Positions 44,146 to 52,225 of a stretch of 64,000 nt of DNA are shown piece after piece. The number at the start of each line of letters is the position of its first letter. Positions within the stretch are counted from its first letter, which is position 1. The translations under genes and the position numbers were made by a program. Origin of the DNA: JAWLHU01 sp041690255 (GTDB taxonomy: Bacteria; Bacillota; Sulfobacillia; Symbiobacteriales; Symbiobacteriaceae); NCBI GenBank assembly GCA_041690255.1, contig JAWLHU010000012.1, positions 124,001-188,000 on the forward strand. Reading direction: 5' to 3'. Under the pieces are notes generated by a model. The model saw nothing but the letters and a program-made list of their open reading frames with translations, was not told where the DNA came from and searched no databases.

Positions 44146-44901
44146 ATGGAGCGACGTTCCGACTCCACGCTGCCCTGGCTGATTGCCGGCGGGGCCGTGG
44201 CGGCGGCCTGGGTCGTCTGGCGGCGCATGCAGCAGCCCTACTACCCGAGTGTCGCCCTGCATGCCGGGTTGGAGTTGCTAAGCCGGCAGCACCGGGTCCT
44301 GGCGATTGGCCCGCACCCGGGCGACCTGGAGCACTTTTGCGGTGGGACTCTCCGACTCATGGCGCAGAGCGGCAGTGCGGTCACCATTGCCGTGCTCTCA
44401 CGGGGCGAGCAGGCGACCAATCGGGCGAATATCGGGGAGATCCGCACAAAGGAGGCCGAGGAGGGCGCCACGATCCTCGGAGTCAATCTGATCCAACTAG
44501 ACCTGCCGGATGGAGCCATTCGCCCCGGCCCCGACCTGGAGCACGCCCTGGATGAGCTCTGGCATCGGGTCCGACCCGACGTAGTCCTGGCCTTCGATCC
44601 CAAAGGGCCACTGCCTGCAGGCAACAACCCGGACCACCTGGCGCTGGGGGCGGCGGTACTGGCCCGGGCTCGGCGGGCCGTCTCGCAGGGAGAGCGGCTC
44701 TACTTCTACGCGGCCCGCCAGCCCAACGTGCTGGTCGATGTGACCGAGGTCTTCCCCGAGAAGCTTAGCGCCGTCCGGGCCCACCGCAGCCAACTTTTCG
44801 GCCCCGATGCCGCCACCCGGTCCTTTGTGCAGTACGCCAGCCGCCTTTTCAGCAAGCGGGTACCGGCCATCTACACCGAGGGCTTCTACCGGCTCATCTA
44901 G
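44146..44901 (+). CDS. PIG-L/LmbE-type deacetylase homologue, membrane-anchored, altered catalytic motif
   Basis: 251 residues with an N-terminal membrane helix (about 9-26) and a PIG-L domain. The zinc/catalytic motif normally AHPDDE reads PHPGDLE (H57, G59, D60): the Asp that acts as general base is replaced by Gly, while the zinc-binding His and Asp and the later His in NPDHLALG remain. It may therefore be inactive or use another mechanism. Rest of the fold is intact (TIAVLSRGEQATNRAN; VLAFDPKG). The following gene encodes a second PIG-L protein with the full motif, suggesting a catalytic/regulatory pair. ATG at 44146 follows GGGGAGG. Confidence 0.85.
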   Translation: MERRSDSTLPWLIAGGAVAAAWVVWRRMQQPYYPSVALHAGLELLSRQHRVLAIGPHPGDLEHFCGGTLRLMAQSGSAVTIAVLSRGEQATNRANIGEIRTKEAEEGATILGVNLIQLDLPDGAIRPGPDLEHALDELWHRVRPDVVLAFDPKGPLPAGNNPDHLALGAAVLARARRAVSQGERLYFYAARQPNVLVDVTEVFPEKLSAVRAHRSQLFGPDAATRSFVQYASRLFSKRVPAIYTEGFYRLI

Positions 44902-44921
44902 CCCAAGGGAGGGAGTGCGAA

Positions 44922-45716
44922 ATGCCCGAACAGGTAAGAGCCCACCCGGACCGGACCCTGCAGGCGAAGCGTGCGATCTTCGCCGCCCTGTACCGGGCCG
45001 GGAAGTTGACTTGGGTGGAAGGCCTGGCGGAGCGCTTCCTGGCGCCGGAGAATCCACCGCTGGCCCTGGCTCAGGGAGAGCTCTTGGTCAACTCCCCCCG
45101 CCGTGTGCTGGCCCTGACCGCTCACCCCGACGACCTGGAGTTCTTCGCCGGCGGAACCTTGCGACGCCTGGCCCTCGCCGGCAGCCAGATCACAGCGGTC
45201 GTCCTCTCCGACGGGGAGAAGCGGGGCAATTGGCGGGATCTGTCTGAGCAGCGGCAGAGTGAGCAGCGAGAGGCCGCCCGGCTCCAGGGCTACGAGTCGG
45301 TCACCTTCATGGGCCTGCCCGACTTCGGACTGCCCGAGGACCCTCGCCTGGAGATGTTGGTCGCCCGGGCCTGGGACCAGGTCGCTCCGGAGGTGATCCT
45401 CGCCTTCGATCCGAAGGAGCTGGTCCCCCAGTTCGCCAACCGGGACCACAAGGCGCTGGGCCGCACGGTCATGGACCTGGCCCGGGCCCGCTTCTTCAGC
45501 GGCGCCCAGGTCTTCTTCTACGGAACCCACCACCCGGACGTGCTGGTCGATATCACCCCGGTCATGGAGGAGAAGCTGACGGCGGTCAAGGCGCACCAGA
45601 GCCAGATGGTCTACCTGAACGAAGAGGAGACCGATGGCGCCTTCAAGCTCATGGCGCGGATCATGGCCGGTCGCTCCGGCGTCACCTACGCGGAGTCGCT
45701 CTTCCGTCTGATGTAG
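44922..45716 (+). CDS. PIG-L/LmbE-family deacetylase
   Basis: 264-residue zinc deacetylase with complete motif AHPDDLEFFAGGT (H68, D70, D71) and the distal His in NRDHKALG. Relatives remove acetyl from N-acetylglucosaminyl groups (for example in bacillithiol or mycothiol synthesis); substrate unknown here. No membrane helix, unlike its neighbour. It starts 20 bases after the first PIG-L gene, so they are cotranscribed. Confidence 0.88.
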   Translation: MPEQVRAHPDRTLQAKRAIFAALYRAGKLTWVEGLAERFLAPENPPLALAQGELLVNSPRRVLALTAHPDDLEFFAGGTLRRLALAGSQITAVVLSDGEKRGNWRDLSEQRQSEQREAARLQGYESVTFMGLPDFGLPEDPRLEMLVARAWDQVAPEVILAFDPKELVPQFANRDHKALGRTVMDLARARFFSGAQVFFYGTHHPDVLVDITPVMEEKLTAVKAHQSQMVYLNEEETDGAFKLMARIMAGRSGVTYAESLFRLM

Positions 45717-45765
45717 ATCACCTTCCGGTCTCCTGCACCGTACGATGAGCACGAGGTGAGTTCTC

Positions 45766-46092
45766 GTGCTCATTCACGTAGTCCGGCTGGGTGATACCTT
45801 CTACAGCATCGCCCGGCGTTACGGTGTCCCGGTAGATGTGGTCGCAGCCGCAAATCGCGGCGTCAACCCCACGGCGATGCGCATCGGCCAGCGGCTCCTG
45901 ATTCCCCACCCCAGCCCGCTCGCCGTGGCCGAGGTAGTCCTGCACACCGTGCAGCCCGGCGATACGGTCTGGGCCATTGGCTGGCGCTACGGCGTACCTA
46001 CGTCCGTCATCATCCTCGCCAACGAGCTCACGACGCCGCAGGCCCTGAGGGTCGGGGAGACGCTGAGGATCCCCATGGCGGTGGCAGGATAG
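45766..46092 (+). CDS. Two-LysM-domain protein without signal peptide
   Basis: 108 residues made almost wholly of two LysM repeats: HVVRLGDTFYSIARRYGVP...IGQRLLIP and HTVQPGDTVWAIGWRYGVP...VGETLRIP. LysM binds N-acetylglucosamine polymers such as peptidoglycan. No signal peptide or membrane segment, as for spore-coat or cortex LysM proteins that are loaded from the mother cell (inference). GTG start after GAGGTGAG. It lies downstream of the two PIG-L genes. Confidence 0.88.
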   Translation: MLIHVVRLGDTFYSIARRYGVPVDVVAAANRGVNPTAMRIGQRLLIPHPSPLAVAEVVLHTVQPGDTVWAIGWRYGVPTSVIILANELTTPQALRVGETLRIPMAVAG

Positions 46093-46100
46093 CCTGCGGA

Positions 46101-46130
46101 AAACCCCGGTCATCGCCGGGGTTTCTGCAT
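46101..46130. terminator. Bidirectional terminator
   Basis: Stem AAACCCCGG / CCGGGGTTT with loop TCATCG, then TCTGCATT on the plus strand; also serves the convergent DUF309 gene. Confidence 0.82.
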
Positions 46131-46490
46131 TCAAACGTCCAGATTCAGCTTGATAAACGGCAGGTAGTCCCGCAGGTGGCCATCTGCGGGCATATGGTCC
46201 AACCGCTCCCGGCAGAACCGAGCATGGGCAAGAACCCGGTCCACGTCCAGGTCCCAGTGCCGTGGAGCATACGGTTCGAGCCACTCCGTGCACTTGTCCA
46301 ACACCTTCCGGCACCCGGAGGGATTGTTCCGCTGCACGTGGACAAAGGCGGCGGCAAAGACGATCAAGCCCCGCAGAAAGAGATCGTTGTCGGTCTCCTT
46401 CCAGATCTCCTCCAGTGCCTCGTGCGACTCCCAGAACTCCTCGTTGTTGAAGAGCTCAAAGTAGCGGTGGTAGCCCTCCGGATAGGTCAT
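46131..46490 (-). CDS. DUF309 family protein
   Basis: 119-residue helical protein of DUF309: the hallmark ELFNNEEFWESHEALEEIW is present, with a following RGLIVFAAAFVHVQRNNPSGCRKVLDK helix. Function unknown; family members often sit near rRNA or metabolism genes. Overlaps the rsmE stop by four bases (ATGA), so it is translated from the prmA-rsmE transcript. Confidence 0.88.
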   Translation of the reverse strand: MTYPEGYHRYFELFNNEEFWESHEALEEIWKETDNDLFLRGLIVFAAAFVHVQRNNPSGCRKVLDKCTEWLEPYAPRHWDLDVDRVLAHARFCRERLDHMPADGHLRDYLPFIKLNLDV

Positions 46491-47218
46491 CCCAAATCCC
46501 CCAGTGCATAGAGAATCGCCGATGCCGCCGCCAGCGGAGCCGTTTCGGTCCGCAGAATGCGCGGCCCCAGGGTCACCGGCACGCCCCCGTTTTCCCGAGC
46601 CAGTGACACCTCATCGGGCGAGAGACCCCCCTCCGGCCCGATGAAAACAGCGATCCGCTTCGCCGTCGGATGCGCTCCCAGGGCGGCCCGCAGAGGCTGA
46701 CCCCCCTCTTCCCAGGGCACCAGCACCAGATCGAACTGACCGGCCCGGGCTACCGCCTGCTTCCAGGTCAGTACCTGGGAGACCGTGGGCACAGCCCCCC
46801 GCCGAGACTGCTCCGCCGCCTCCCGGGCGATCCGCTGCCAACGCTCAACCCGGTCCGCCGCCTTCTTGGGCTCCAGCTTGACCACCGCTCGGGCGGTCGC
46901 CACCGGCACAAACTCGCAGATGCCGATTTCCGTGCCGTGCTGGATCACCATCTCCATCTTCTCGCCCTTGGCAAGGCCCTGAAAGAGCGTGATCCAGACC
47001 GGTGGCTCGCCGGCGGCGGGACGGCTCGACTCAACCCGACCCACGGCCCGACCATCCTCCGTGCCCTCCAGCACGCAGGCGTACTCAACCCCCTGCGCCA
47101 GGACGGTGAACGGCGTCCCCGGCTCGGCCCGCATCACCCGGAGCAGGTGGTGGGAGTCCTCCTTGGGGAGCACCACCTGCTGCCCATCGACCGCATCGAT
47201 GAAGAAGCGGGTCGTCAT
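46487..47218 (-). CDS. rsmE: 16S rRNA m3U1498 methyltransferase RsmE
   Basis: SPOUT methyltransferase of 243 residues. N-terminal PUA-like part (HHLLRVMRAEPG), then the knot: FQGLAKGEKMEMVIQHGTEIG, FIGPEGGLSPDEV and LGPRILRTETAPLAA, the SAM-binding loop. Overlaps prmA by four bases (ATGA) upstream and DUF309 downstream. Confidence 0.97.
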   Translation of the reverse strand: MTTRFFIDAVDGQQVVLPKEDSHHLLRVMRAEPGTPFTVLAQGVEYACVLEGTEDGRAVGRVESSRPAAGEPPVWITLFQGLAKGEKMEMVIQHGTEIGICEFVPVATARAVVKLEPKKAADRVERWQRIAREAAEQSRRGAVPTVSQVLTWKQAVARAGQFDLVLVPWEEGGQPLRAALGAHPTAKRIAVFIGPEGGLSPDEVSLARENGGVPVTLGPRILRTETAPLAAASAILYALGDLG

Positions 47219-48129
47219 TGCTTGATCGCCACAATCGCCACCCAGCCGTTCTCCTCCCGGGCCTCCACCGGCAGGAGCCAGGTCGCGGTCATCGCATCCA
47301 GCACCTGCTGCTTCTTCTCGGCGATGATCCCCGAGGCGAGGAAGCGGGCGCCACTCTTCATGCGATCGGCTACATCGGGCAGGATCTCGACGATAATCGA
47401 CGCAATGATATTGGCGATAACCAGGTCGTTCTCAACCATCTCCACCTGATCGATGGTGCCTGCGCGCACATCCACCAGGATCTCGTTCTGTGCGGCGTTC
47501 TCGCGGGCCACCTTGACCGCCACCGGATCGATATCGATACCGACCACATCACCGGCGCCCAGTCGCTTCGCAGCGATCGCAAGGATGCCCGAGCCGGTAC
47601 CCACGTCCAGTACCCGGTCACCCGGCTTCACCAGCTTCTCCAGCCAGCGCAGGCAGAGCCCCGTGGTCGGATGAGTCCCCGTGCCGAAGGCCATGCCTGG
47701 GTCCAGGTGGAGCGGCAGGTCGCCGTCCTGCAGGTCATACTCCTCCCAGGTGGGAATCACCACGAGCCGCTGTCCGACCCGAGTCGGCTTGAAGTAGGCC
47801 TTCCAGGCGTTGGCCCAGTCCTCCTCCTGTACCCAGGCGTAGGCGGCGGGCTCAATGGTTCCGAGGCCCAGGTCCCGCAGGTCGTCGAGCTTCGCCTCCA
47901 GGTCCTGGCGAGTCTGCTCCACGTCGGCCGCCTCAGCCAGCCAGCCCTTCACGGTCACCCATTCCGGGTCACCCGGGACCAGATCGGTAATCTCCCACTT
48001 TTCGCGGCCCTCGATAATGTCCAACGGATCATCAACAGCGTAACCGGCACCGGTCAGCTCGGACAGCAGGTTGCCCACTGCATCGGCGGCACCCCGCTGG
48101 CAGCGAATCGTAATCTCAAGGTAGCGCAC
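47215..48129 (-). CDS. prmA: Ribosomal protein L11 methyltransferase
   Basis: SAM-dependent trimethylase of L11, 304 residues. N-terminal substrate-recognition domain (VRYLEITIRCQRG...), then DPGMAFGTGTHPTT, VLDVGTGSGILAIAAKRLGA and the NIIASI motif replacing the usual NILA. GTG at 48129 has GAGGAG seven bases upstream; longer frames upstream lack a ribosome site. Forms an overlapping operon prmA-rsmE-DUF309. In Bacillus it would directly follow dnaJ. Confidence 0.96.
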   Translation of the reverse strand: MRYLEITIRCQRGAADAVGNLLSELTGAGYAVDDPLDIIEGREKWEITDLVPGDPEWVTVKGWLAEAADVEQTRQDLEAKLDDLRDLGLGTIEPAAYAWVQEEDWANAWKAYFKPTRVGQRLVVIPTWEEYDLQDGDLPLHLDPGMAFGTGTHPTTGLCLRWLEKLVKPGDRVLDVGTGSGILAIAAKRLGAGDVVGIDIDPVAVKVARENAAQNEILVDVRAGTIDQVEMVENDLVIANIIASIIVEILPDVADRMKSGARFLASGIIAEKKQQVLDAMTATWLLPVEAREENGWVAIVAIKQ

Positions 48130-48280
48130 AGGGGTTCTCCTCTCATCGGACACGCATCTTGCTGAGCCATTATACCACAATTCGCCCCAGGCATTTCCCG
48201 GGCCGGAGCTTGACATATCTGCTCAATCATGAGATGTATGAACTAACTGATCTCGAAGGGTTGGATGATGGTTGCGGGCG

Positions 48281-48865
48281 ATGATACGCAAAGAGTGGCA
48301 ACACCTGCGACGGGACTGGCTGGGCCTGACCACCTGCCTCCTGTCCGTCAGCACGATAGCGGCTCCGTCCATGCTTCCCGTCGCGATCCTGCTCCTTGTC
48401 GGCCTGCTCACGGCGACCGGATTGGTCCGGGAGCGCACGCCCGGCCGGCTGGAGTTGCTGAGCATGAGTGGGCTCGCCCCCTGGCAGCTTCTCCTGGCCA
48501 AGTTGGTCGTGCCAGCGACCGTCGGTCTGGGCTTCCTGGCCCTCGGCCTCACCTTCAGGGCTCTCCCGTTGCAGACGGTCCTCCTCCTCCCCGCTGGGAT
48601 CGGCCTGGGCATGCTGATCAGTTCGCTGGGCCGGAGCCGTGGTCTCTCCTTGCTCCTGCTGCTCGGCCTCGGGCTGGCACAGGTGCTCCTCATGGCCCCG
48701 GATCAGTTACCTCTGCTCGGCCAGTACCTCGCCTATCTGCTGCCCCTGGCCTACATCTCCCCCGGCCCGGCCATGGCCCTCCTCCTGCTGATCTATAACC
48801 TGGCGCTCCTCTCCCTGGGACTACTTCGGCTCCGTTTGCACTGGCTGCGGGAGGTGGTCTGGTGA
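48281..48865 (+). CDS. ABC-2-like small membrane subunit
   Basis: 194-residue very hydrophobic protein with about six helices. N-terminus MIRKEWQHLRRDW and the cytosolic loop LVRERTPGRLELLSMSGLAPWQLLLAKLVV resemble ABC-2 type exporters, although it is shorter than usual (~230-280). ATG at 48281 gives this N-terminus; TTG at 48272 is possible. The next gene encodes an ATPase and overlaps by four bases. TTGACA near 48212-48217 may be its -35 box. Confidence 0.75.
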   Translation: MIRKEWQHLRRDWLGLTTCLLSVSTIAAPSMLPVAILLLVGLLTATGLVRERTPGRLELLSMSGLAPWQLLLAKLVVPATVGLGFLALGLTFRALPLQTVLLLPAGIGLGMLISSLGRSRGLSLLLLLGLGLAQVLLMAPDQLPLLGQYLAYLLPLAYISPGPAMALLLLIYNLALLSLGLLRLRLHWLREVVW

Positions 48866-49488
48866 TCCTCCAGGTCCATAACCTGACCGTCCGATCCGGC
48901 GAGCAGACCCTCCTTACCGGGGTATCAATGGCTCTGGACCGAGGGGAGGCTCTTGGCATAACCGGTCCGCCCGGCGCCGGCAAGTCAGCCCTTCTGCGGG
49001 CAGTGGCCGGGCTGCTCAAACCCACCGCCGGCTCGGTTGAGGTTGGCGTGGGGCGGGAGCGGATCGCCTACCTTGCGCAGGAACCCGACCTCTACCCCGA
49101 CCTGAACGCAGAGCAGCACCTCGCCTTCTACGGCGGGCTCTTCGGCCTCTCTGACCAGGCCTTGCGGCGCCGCTCCGGCTATCTGCTGGAGCGGACCGGA
49201 CTCGGACCACACAAGGCCAAGCCGGTCCGTACCCTCCGCCCCTCCTTCCGACAGATGGTAGCCCTGGCTGCCACCCTGGTCCGCCCAGCCGACATCCTCC
49301 TCATGGATGAGCCCTTTGCCCCTCTGAGCGAGGGAATGCGCCTCGGGGTTTGGGAATTGATCAGGGAGATGACGAAGAGCGGAACCACCCTGCTCCTCGC
49401 TGGCCGGGAGCGGTATGAGATCCTGCCCACCGTTCGGTTGGAGAACGGCCGCCTGCGGGACGAGCCGCAGCGAGTGGTCGGTGAATAA
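48862..49488 (+). CDS. ABC transporter ATPase with degenerate signature and switch
   Basis: 208-residue nucleotide-binding subunit. Walker A GPPGAGKS at 35-42, Q-loop AYLAQEPDLYPDL, Walker B ILLMDEPF. The signature expected as LSGGMRQ reads LRPSFRQ, and the switch His expected after TLLL is missing (LLLAGRERYE). Either a second, canonical ATPase completes the site or activity is low. Overlaps the membrane subunit by four bases. Substrate unknown. Confidence 0.82.
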   Translation: MILQVHNLTVRSGEQTLLTGVSMALDRGEALGITGPPGAGKSALLRAVAGLLKPTAGSVEVGVGRERIAYLAQEPDLYPDLNAEQHLAFYGGLFGLSDQALRRRSGYLLERTGLGPHKAKPVRTLRPSFRQMVALAATLVRPADILLMDEPFAPLSEGMRLGVWELIREMTKSGTTLLLAGRERYEILPTVRLENGRLRDEPQRVVGE

Positions 49489-49492
49489 GGAG

Positions 49493-49518
49493 ATCCCGGC
49501 GGACTCCCCCGCCGGGAT
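49493..49518. terminator. Bidirectional hairpin
   Basis: Perfect 10-bp stem ATCCCGGCGG / CCGCCGGGAT between convergent stop codons, weak T-run. Confidence 0.7.
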
Positions 49519-49522
49519 TCGT

Positions 49523-50341
49523 CTACTCACCGTTCGTCTGACTGGTGACCTCGTCCGGCAGAACCAGCGGCTCCGTGGGGCTGAAGTCCCAGGTGATCAG
49601 GTACTGAAAGCGGAGCGACGGCTTGGCAAGCTCGTCTTCGCTCTCTCGCCGCATGCTGATCTGGAACTGGGCGGGCCGGAGGGTCCGGGTGTAGACCCAG
49701 AGTCGGTACTCTACCCGCTCATTCTCCGCGACCGAGGGCTGAACCTGCATGACCTTCGGGTCCAGTTCCAGGCTGTAAAGAATCGCTTCCCCGCCCACCA
49801 ACTGCTCCCGCCGAATCTCCTCGGCGCTGCGCAAGCCTGTCACCAGGGGGGCCGCAAGGTTATCGGGCTGGAAGGCGTACAGCTCATCCAGTTCGGCATC
49901 GGCCACCCGGATCCATGTCCCCGAGCGGGGGTTTTTCACATAGAGGTCGGCCCCATTCAGGTAGTACTCCAGGGGCACCTTGTTCTCACCCGAGCCGGCC
50001 TCACCGGCCAGGTGGAGCAGGAGCGGCTCCCGCTGATACTCCCCGTGCATGCTTGCCTCCGGGAAGTAGCCGTCGCCCGATTCGCCCGTGAGCTGGGCGA
50101 GGAAGCGGTAGGCCTCCGCCTTGGCCAGAAAGAGGCCGGCCTGCTCCACAACCTGCTCGGGCTGGAGGTCCCGCGTCTTGTCGAGGGACTGCTGGTAGTA
50201 GAACCAGGCGAGGCCGGTGCCCAGAACCAGAATCAAAACCAGAGTGACCAGCCGGATCCAGTAGACCCGGCGCGATGCACCCCACTGCTCCGGGGTAATG
50301 CGCGGATCAAGACGGGGGTCTCGCCGTGCGGCGAATCGCAT
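49523..50341 (-). CDS. Membrane-anchored protein of unknown function
   Basis: 272 residues; not recognised. Basic N-terminus with a single membrane helix at about 28-47 (WIRLVTLVLILVLGTGLAWFYY), the rest extracytoplasmic, acidic and beta-rich, with no Cys and no catalytic motif. Segments such as PLEYYLNGADLYVKNPRSGTWIRVADAEL look like the LolA/LppX-type or YcdB-type sandwiches that read out lipoprotein cargo, but similarity is weak. GGGAGG precedes ATG at 50341. Monocistronic by context. Confidence 0.7.
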   Translation of the reverse strand: MRFAARRDPRLDPRITPEQWGASRRVYWIRLVTLVLILVLGTGLAWFYYQQSLDKTRDLQPEQVVEQAGLFLAKAEAYRFLAQLTGESGDGYFPEASMHGEYQREPLLLHLAGEAGSGENKVPLEYYLNGADLYVKNPRSGTWIRVADAELDELYAFQPDNLAAPLVTGLRSAEEIRREQLVGGEAILYSLELDPKVMQVQPSVAENERVEYRLWVYTRTLRPAQFQISMRRESEDELAKPSLRFQYLITWDFSPTEPLVLPDEVTSQTNGE

Positions 50342-50449
50342 GGAGCACACCTCCCATCTAAAATGGTTCGCCCTGCTAAGTTCCGATCCCTTCGCACATC
50401 GCCGGAAACTCTGGGAATATGAGTATGCTTCGGTACAGTCGATCAGGCC

Positions 50450-52102
50450 TCACCGACCGGCATACAGCAAGGCCACAATGCCGATCAGCAGGCAGAATAG
50501 GACCATTGGGCCGACCGTGCGGCGGATCATGGGCCCTTCCTTCCCAAGAAGGCCCACCACGGCATTGGCGGCGACCACGTTCGCTACAGCGATCATGTTG
50601 CCGGCAGCCCCTCCCATGGAACCTGCCGCGGTCATCACCTCATGGGAGAGTCCAATCCGATCGGCCACGCCCCACTGAAAGAGCGAGAACATCATGTTGG
50701 CGAAGGTGTTTGAGCCGGATACGAAGGCGCCAAGGGCGCCGATCCATGGGGCAAAAATGGGCCATGCGGCCCCGGCGATGGCAGAGGCACCCGCCGCCAG
50801 CACAAGCGGCATGGACTCATAACCCGCCGCCCCGCCCCCGGAGTTAATGAAGACCCTCACCATGGGTACAGCAAAGAGAAGGGCCGGCGCTGCGGCGGTC
50901 ACCGAGCCCAGAGCCTGGCGGAAGCTCCGCCGAAGGGCCTGTCCGCTCACTCCCTGCAGCAGAACCGCAGCAAGCGCCACCAGCATAAAGATTGTGCCCG
51001 GCGAGTAGAGCGGGTCCCAGTCTACCCCAATCGTCGTGCCAAAGATGTTCATCCAGCCGATGCGAGCCTGCGAGAGGGCCCGCTTGAGCGGCAACTGGTT
51101 CAGCCGGGTGATCACAAGCACCAGGGCAAGCAGCCCGTACGGTGCCCACGCCCTGCCCAGCGACATCCTCCGCGCCCCAGGAGCCTCCGGCGGCGCCTCT
51201 ACCGATCCGTGCCAGCCCTCCTCCCAACGATCGCGCTTCGGGAAGTCGAACCTCTCTTTGGGCAGGAACCAGCCCCGCTGCGCCGCGGGTATCACCAGGG
51301 CCAGCCCAGCCAGGCCGCCCAGGAGCGACGGAAACTCCACGCCGATAAACTGGGCTACCAGCCAGTAGGGGATCGTCATGGCGAGTGACGCATAGAGTGC
51401 GAAGCGCCAGACCGCCAGACCGGCCCAGAAGGAGCGCCGCTCCCCGAAAAAGCCCGTCAGCAGGCAGGAGAGCGCCAGCGGCACCAGGAGCCCGGTCAGG
51501 ACCCCTATGCTAGCTGTGATCCCGCCGATCTCCGCCAGATAGGCGGCCCATGTCATGCCTCGCCCGGCCACGTAGGCCTCCACCTCTGGGGCCCGCAGCC
51601 CTGTGCTCACCCCTACCAGAAAGGGCGTGCCAATCGCCCCAAAGGCGGTCGGGGTGTTCTGAATGGCCAGCCCAATCATAGCAGCAGCGGCTGCCGGGAA
51701 GCCCAGGGCCACCAGCAGGGGCGCCCCGACCGCTGCCGGCGTGCCGAAGCCGGCGGCCCCTTCCACAAAGGAGCCGAAGAGCCACCCTACAATGATCGCC
51801 TGAACCCGGCGATCGGGGGAGATCGCCATGAACCCGGCCCGTATGGATCGTACAGCGCCGCTCTCGCTCAGCACCGCAAGGAGAAGCAGCGCTCCGAAAA
51901 TGATCCAGAGAACGGTCAGGGCAATGCCCGCCCCCTGCACCACGGACGCACCGATCGTCAGGAGTGGCACTCGCCAGACCAGACCAGAGAGGATCGCTGT
52001 CACCCCAAGCGCCAGCGGCATGGCCGCAGCAGCGGGCCAGCGCAGGATCACCAGGAAGAGCAGCACCGCCAGTATGGGAAGCAGAGAGAGAAGAGCCAGC
52101 AC
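50450..52102 (-). CDS. L-lactate permease (LctP/LldP family)
   Basis: 550-residue membrane protein of the lactate permease family, about 12-14 helices. Diagnostic stretches: GSFVEGAAGFGTPAAVGAPLLVALGF, LAIQNTPTAFGAIGTPF and ALGAFVSGSNTFANMMF. Imports L-lactate or glycolate with protons. No lactate dehydrogenase gene is adjacent. GTG at 52102 after GGGAGG. Confidence 0.95.
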   Translation of the reverse strand: MLALLSLLPILAVLLFLVILRWPAAAAMPLALGVTAILSGLVWRVPLLTIGASVVQGAGIALTVLWIIFGALLLLAVLSESGAVRSIRAGFMAISPDRRVQAIIVGWLFGSFVEGAAGFGTPAAVGAPLLVALGFPAAAAAMIGLAIQNTPTAFGAIGTPFLVGVSTGLRAPEVEAYVAGRGMTWAAYLAEIGGITASIGVLTGLLVPLALSCLLTGFFGERRSFWAGLAVWRFALYASLAMTIPYWLVAQFIGVEFPSLLGGLAGLALVIPAAQRGWFLPKERFDFPKRDRWEEGWHGSVEAPPEAPGARRMSLGRAWAPYGLLALVLVITRLNQLPLKRALSQARIGWMNIFGTTIGVDWDPLYSPGTIFMLVALAAVLLQGVSGQALRRSFRQALGSVTAAAPALLFAVPMVRVFINSGGGAAGYESMPLVLAAGASAIAGAAWPIFAPWIGALGAFVSGSNTFANMMFSLFQWGVADRIGLSHEVMTAAGSMGGAAGNMIAVANVVAANAVVGLLGKEGPMIRRTVGPMVLFCLLIGIVALLYAGR

Positions 52103-52167
52103 AGGGAACCACCTCCCTCTCAGTCTGGCGAGCTTCGCCCCCTTTCACTCCTCCCGGCGCGACAAAA

Positions 52168-52202
52168 CGCCCCGGCCGGGCTTCATCTCCCGGCTCGGGG
52201 CG
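52168..52202 (-). terminator. Rho-independent terminator of the dnaK operon
   Basis: Minus-strand GC stem CGCCCCGAGCCGGG / CCCGGCCGGGGCG followed by TTTTGT, 24 bases after the dnaJ stop. Confidence 0.85.
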
Positions 52203-52225
52203 TCTTATTCTATCCGCTCAAGCAT

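Noticed and set aside
44146..46092. Bacillithiol synthesis operon
   Set aside because: PIG-L proteins occur there (BshB), but no glycosyltransferase BshA or ligase BshC is present, and one copy has lost its catalytic Asp.
48174..48240. Strong sigma-A promoter for the small ABC exporter
   Set aside because: TTGACA is perfect, but no good -10 is found at 16-18 bases, so it is only mentioned in the gene entry.
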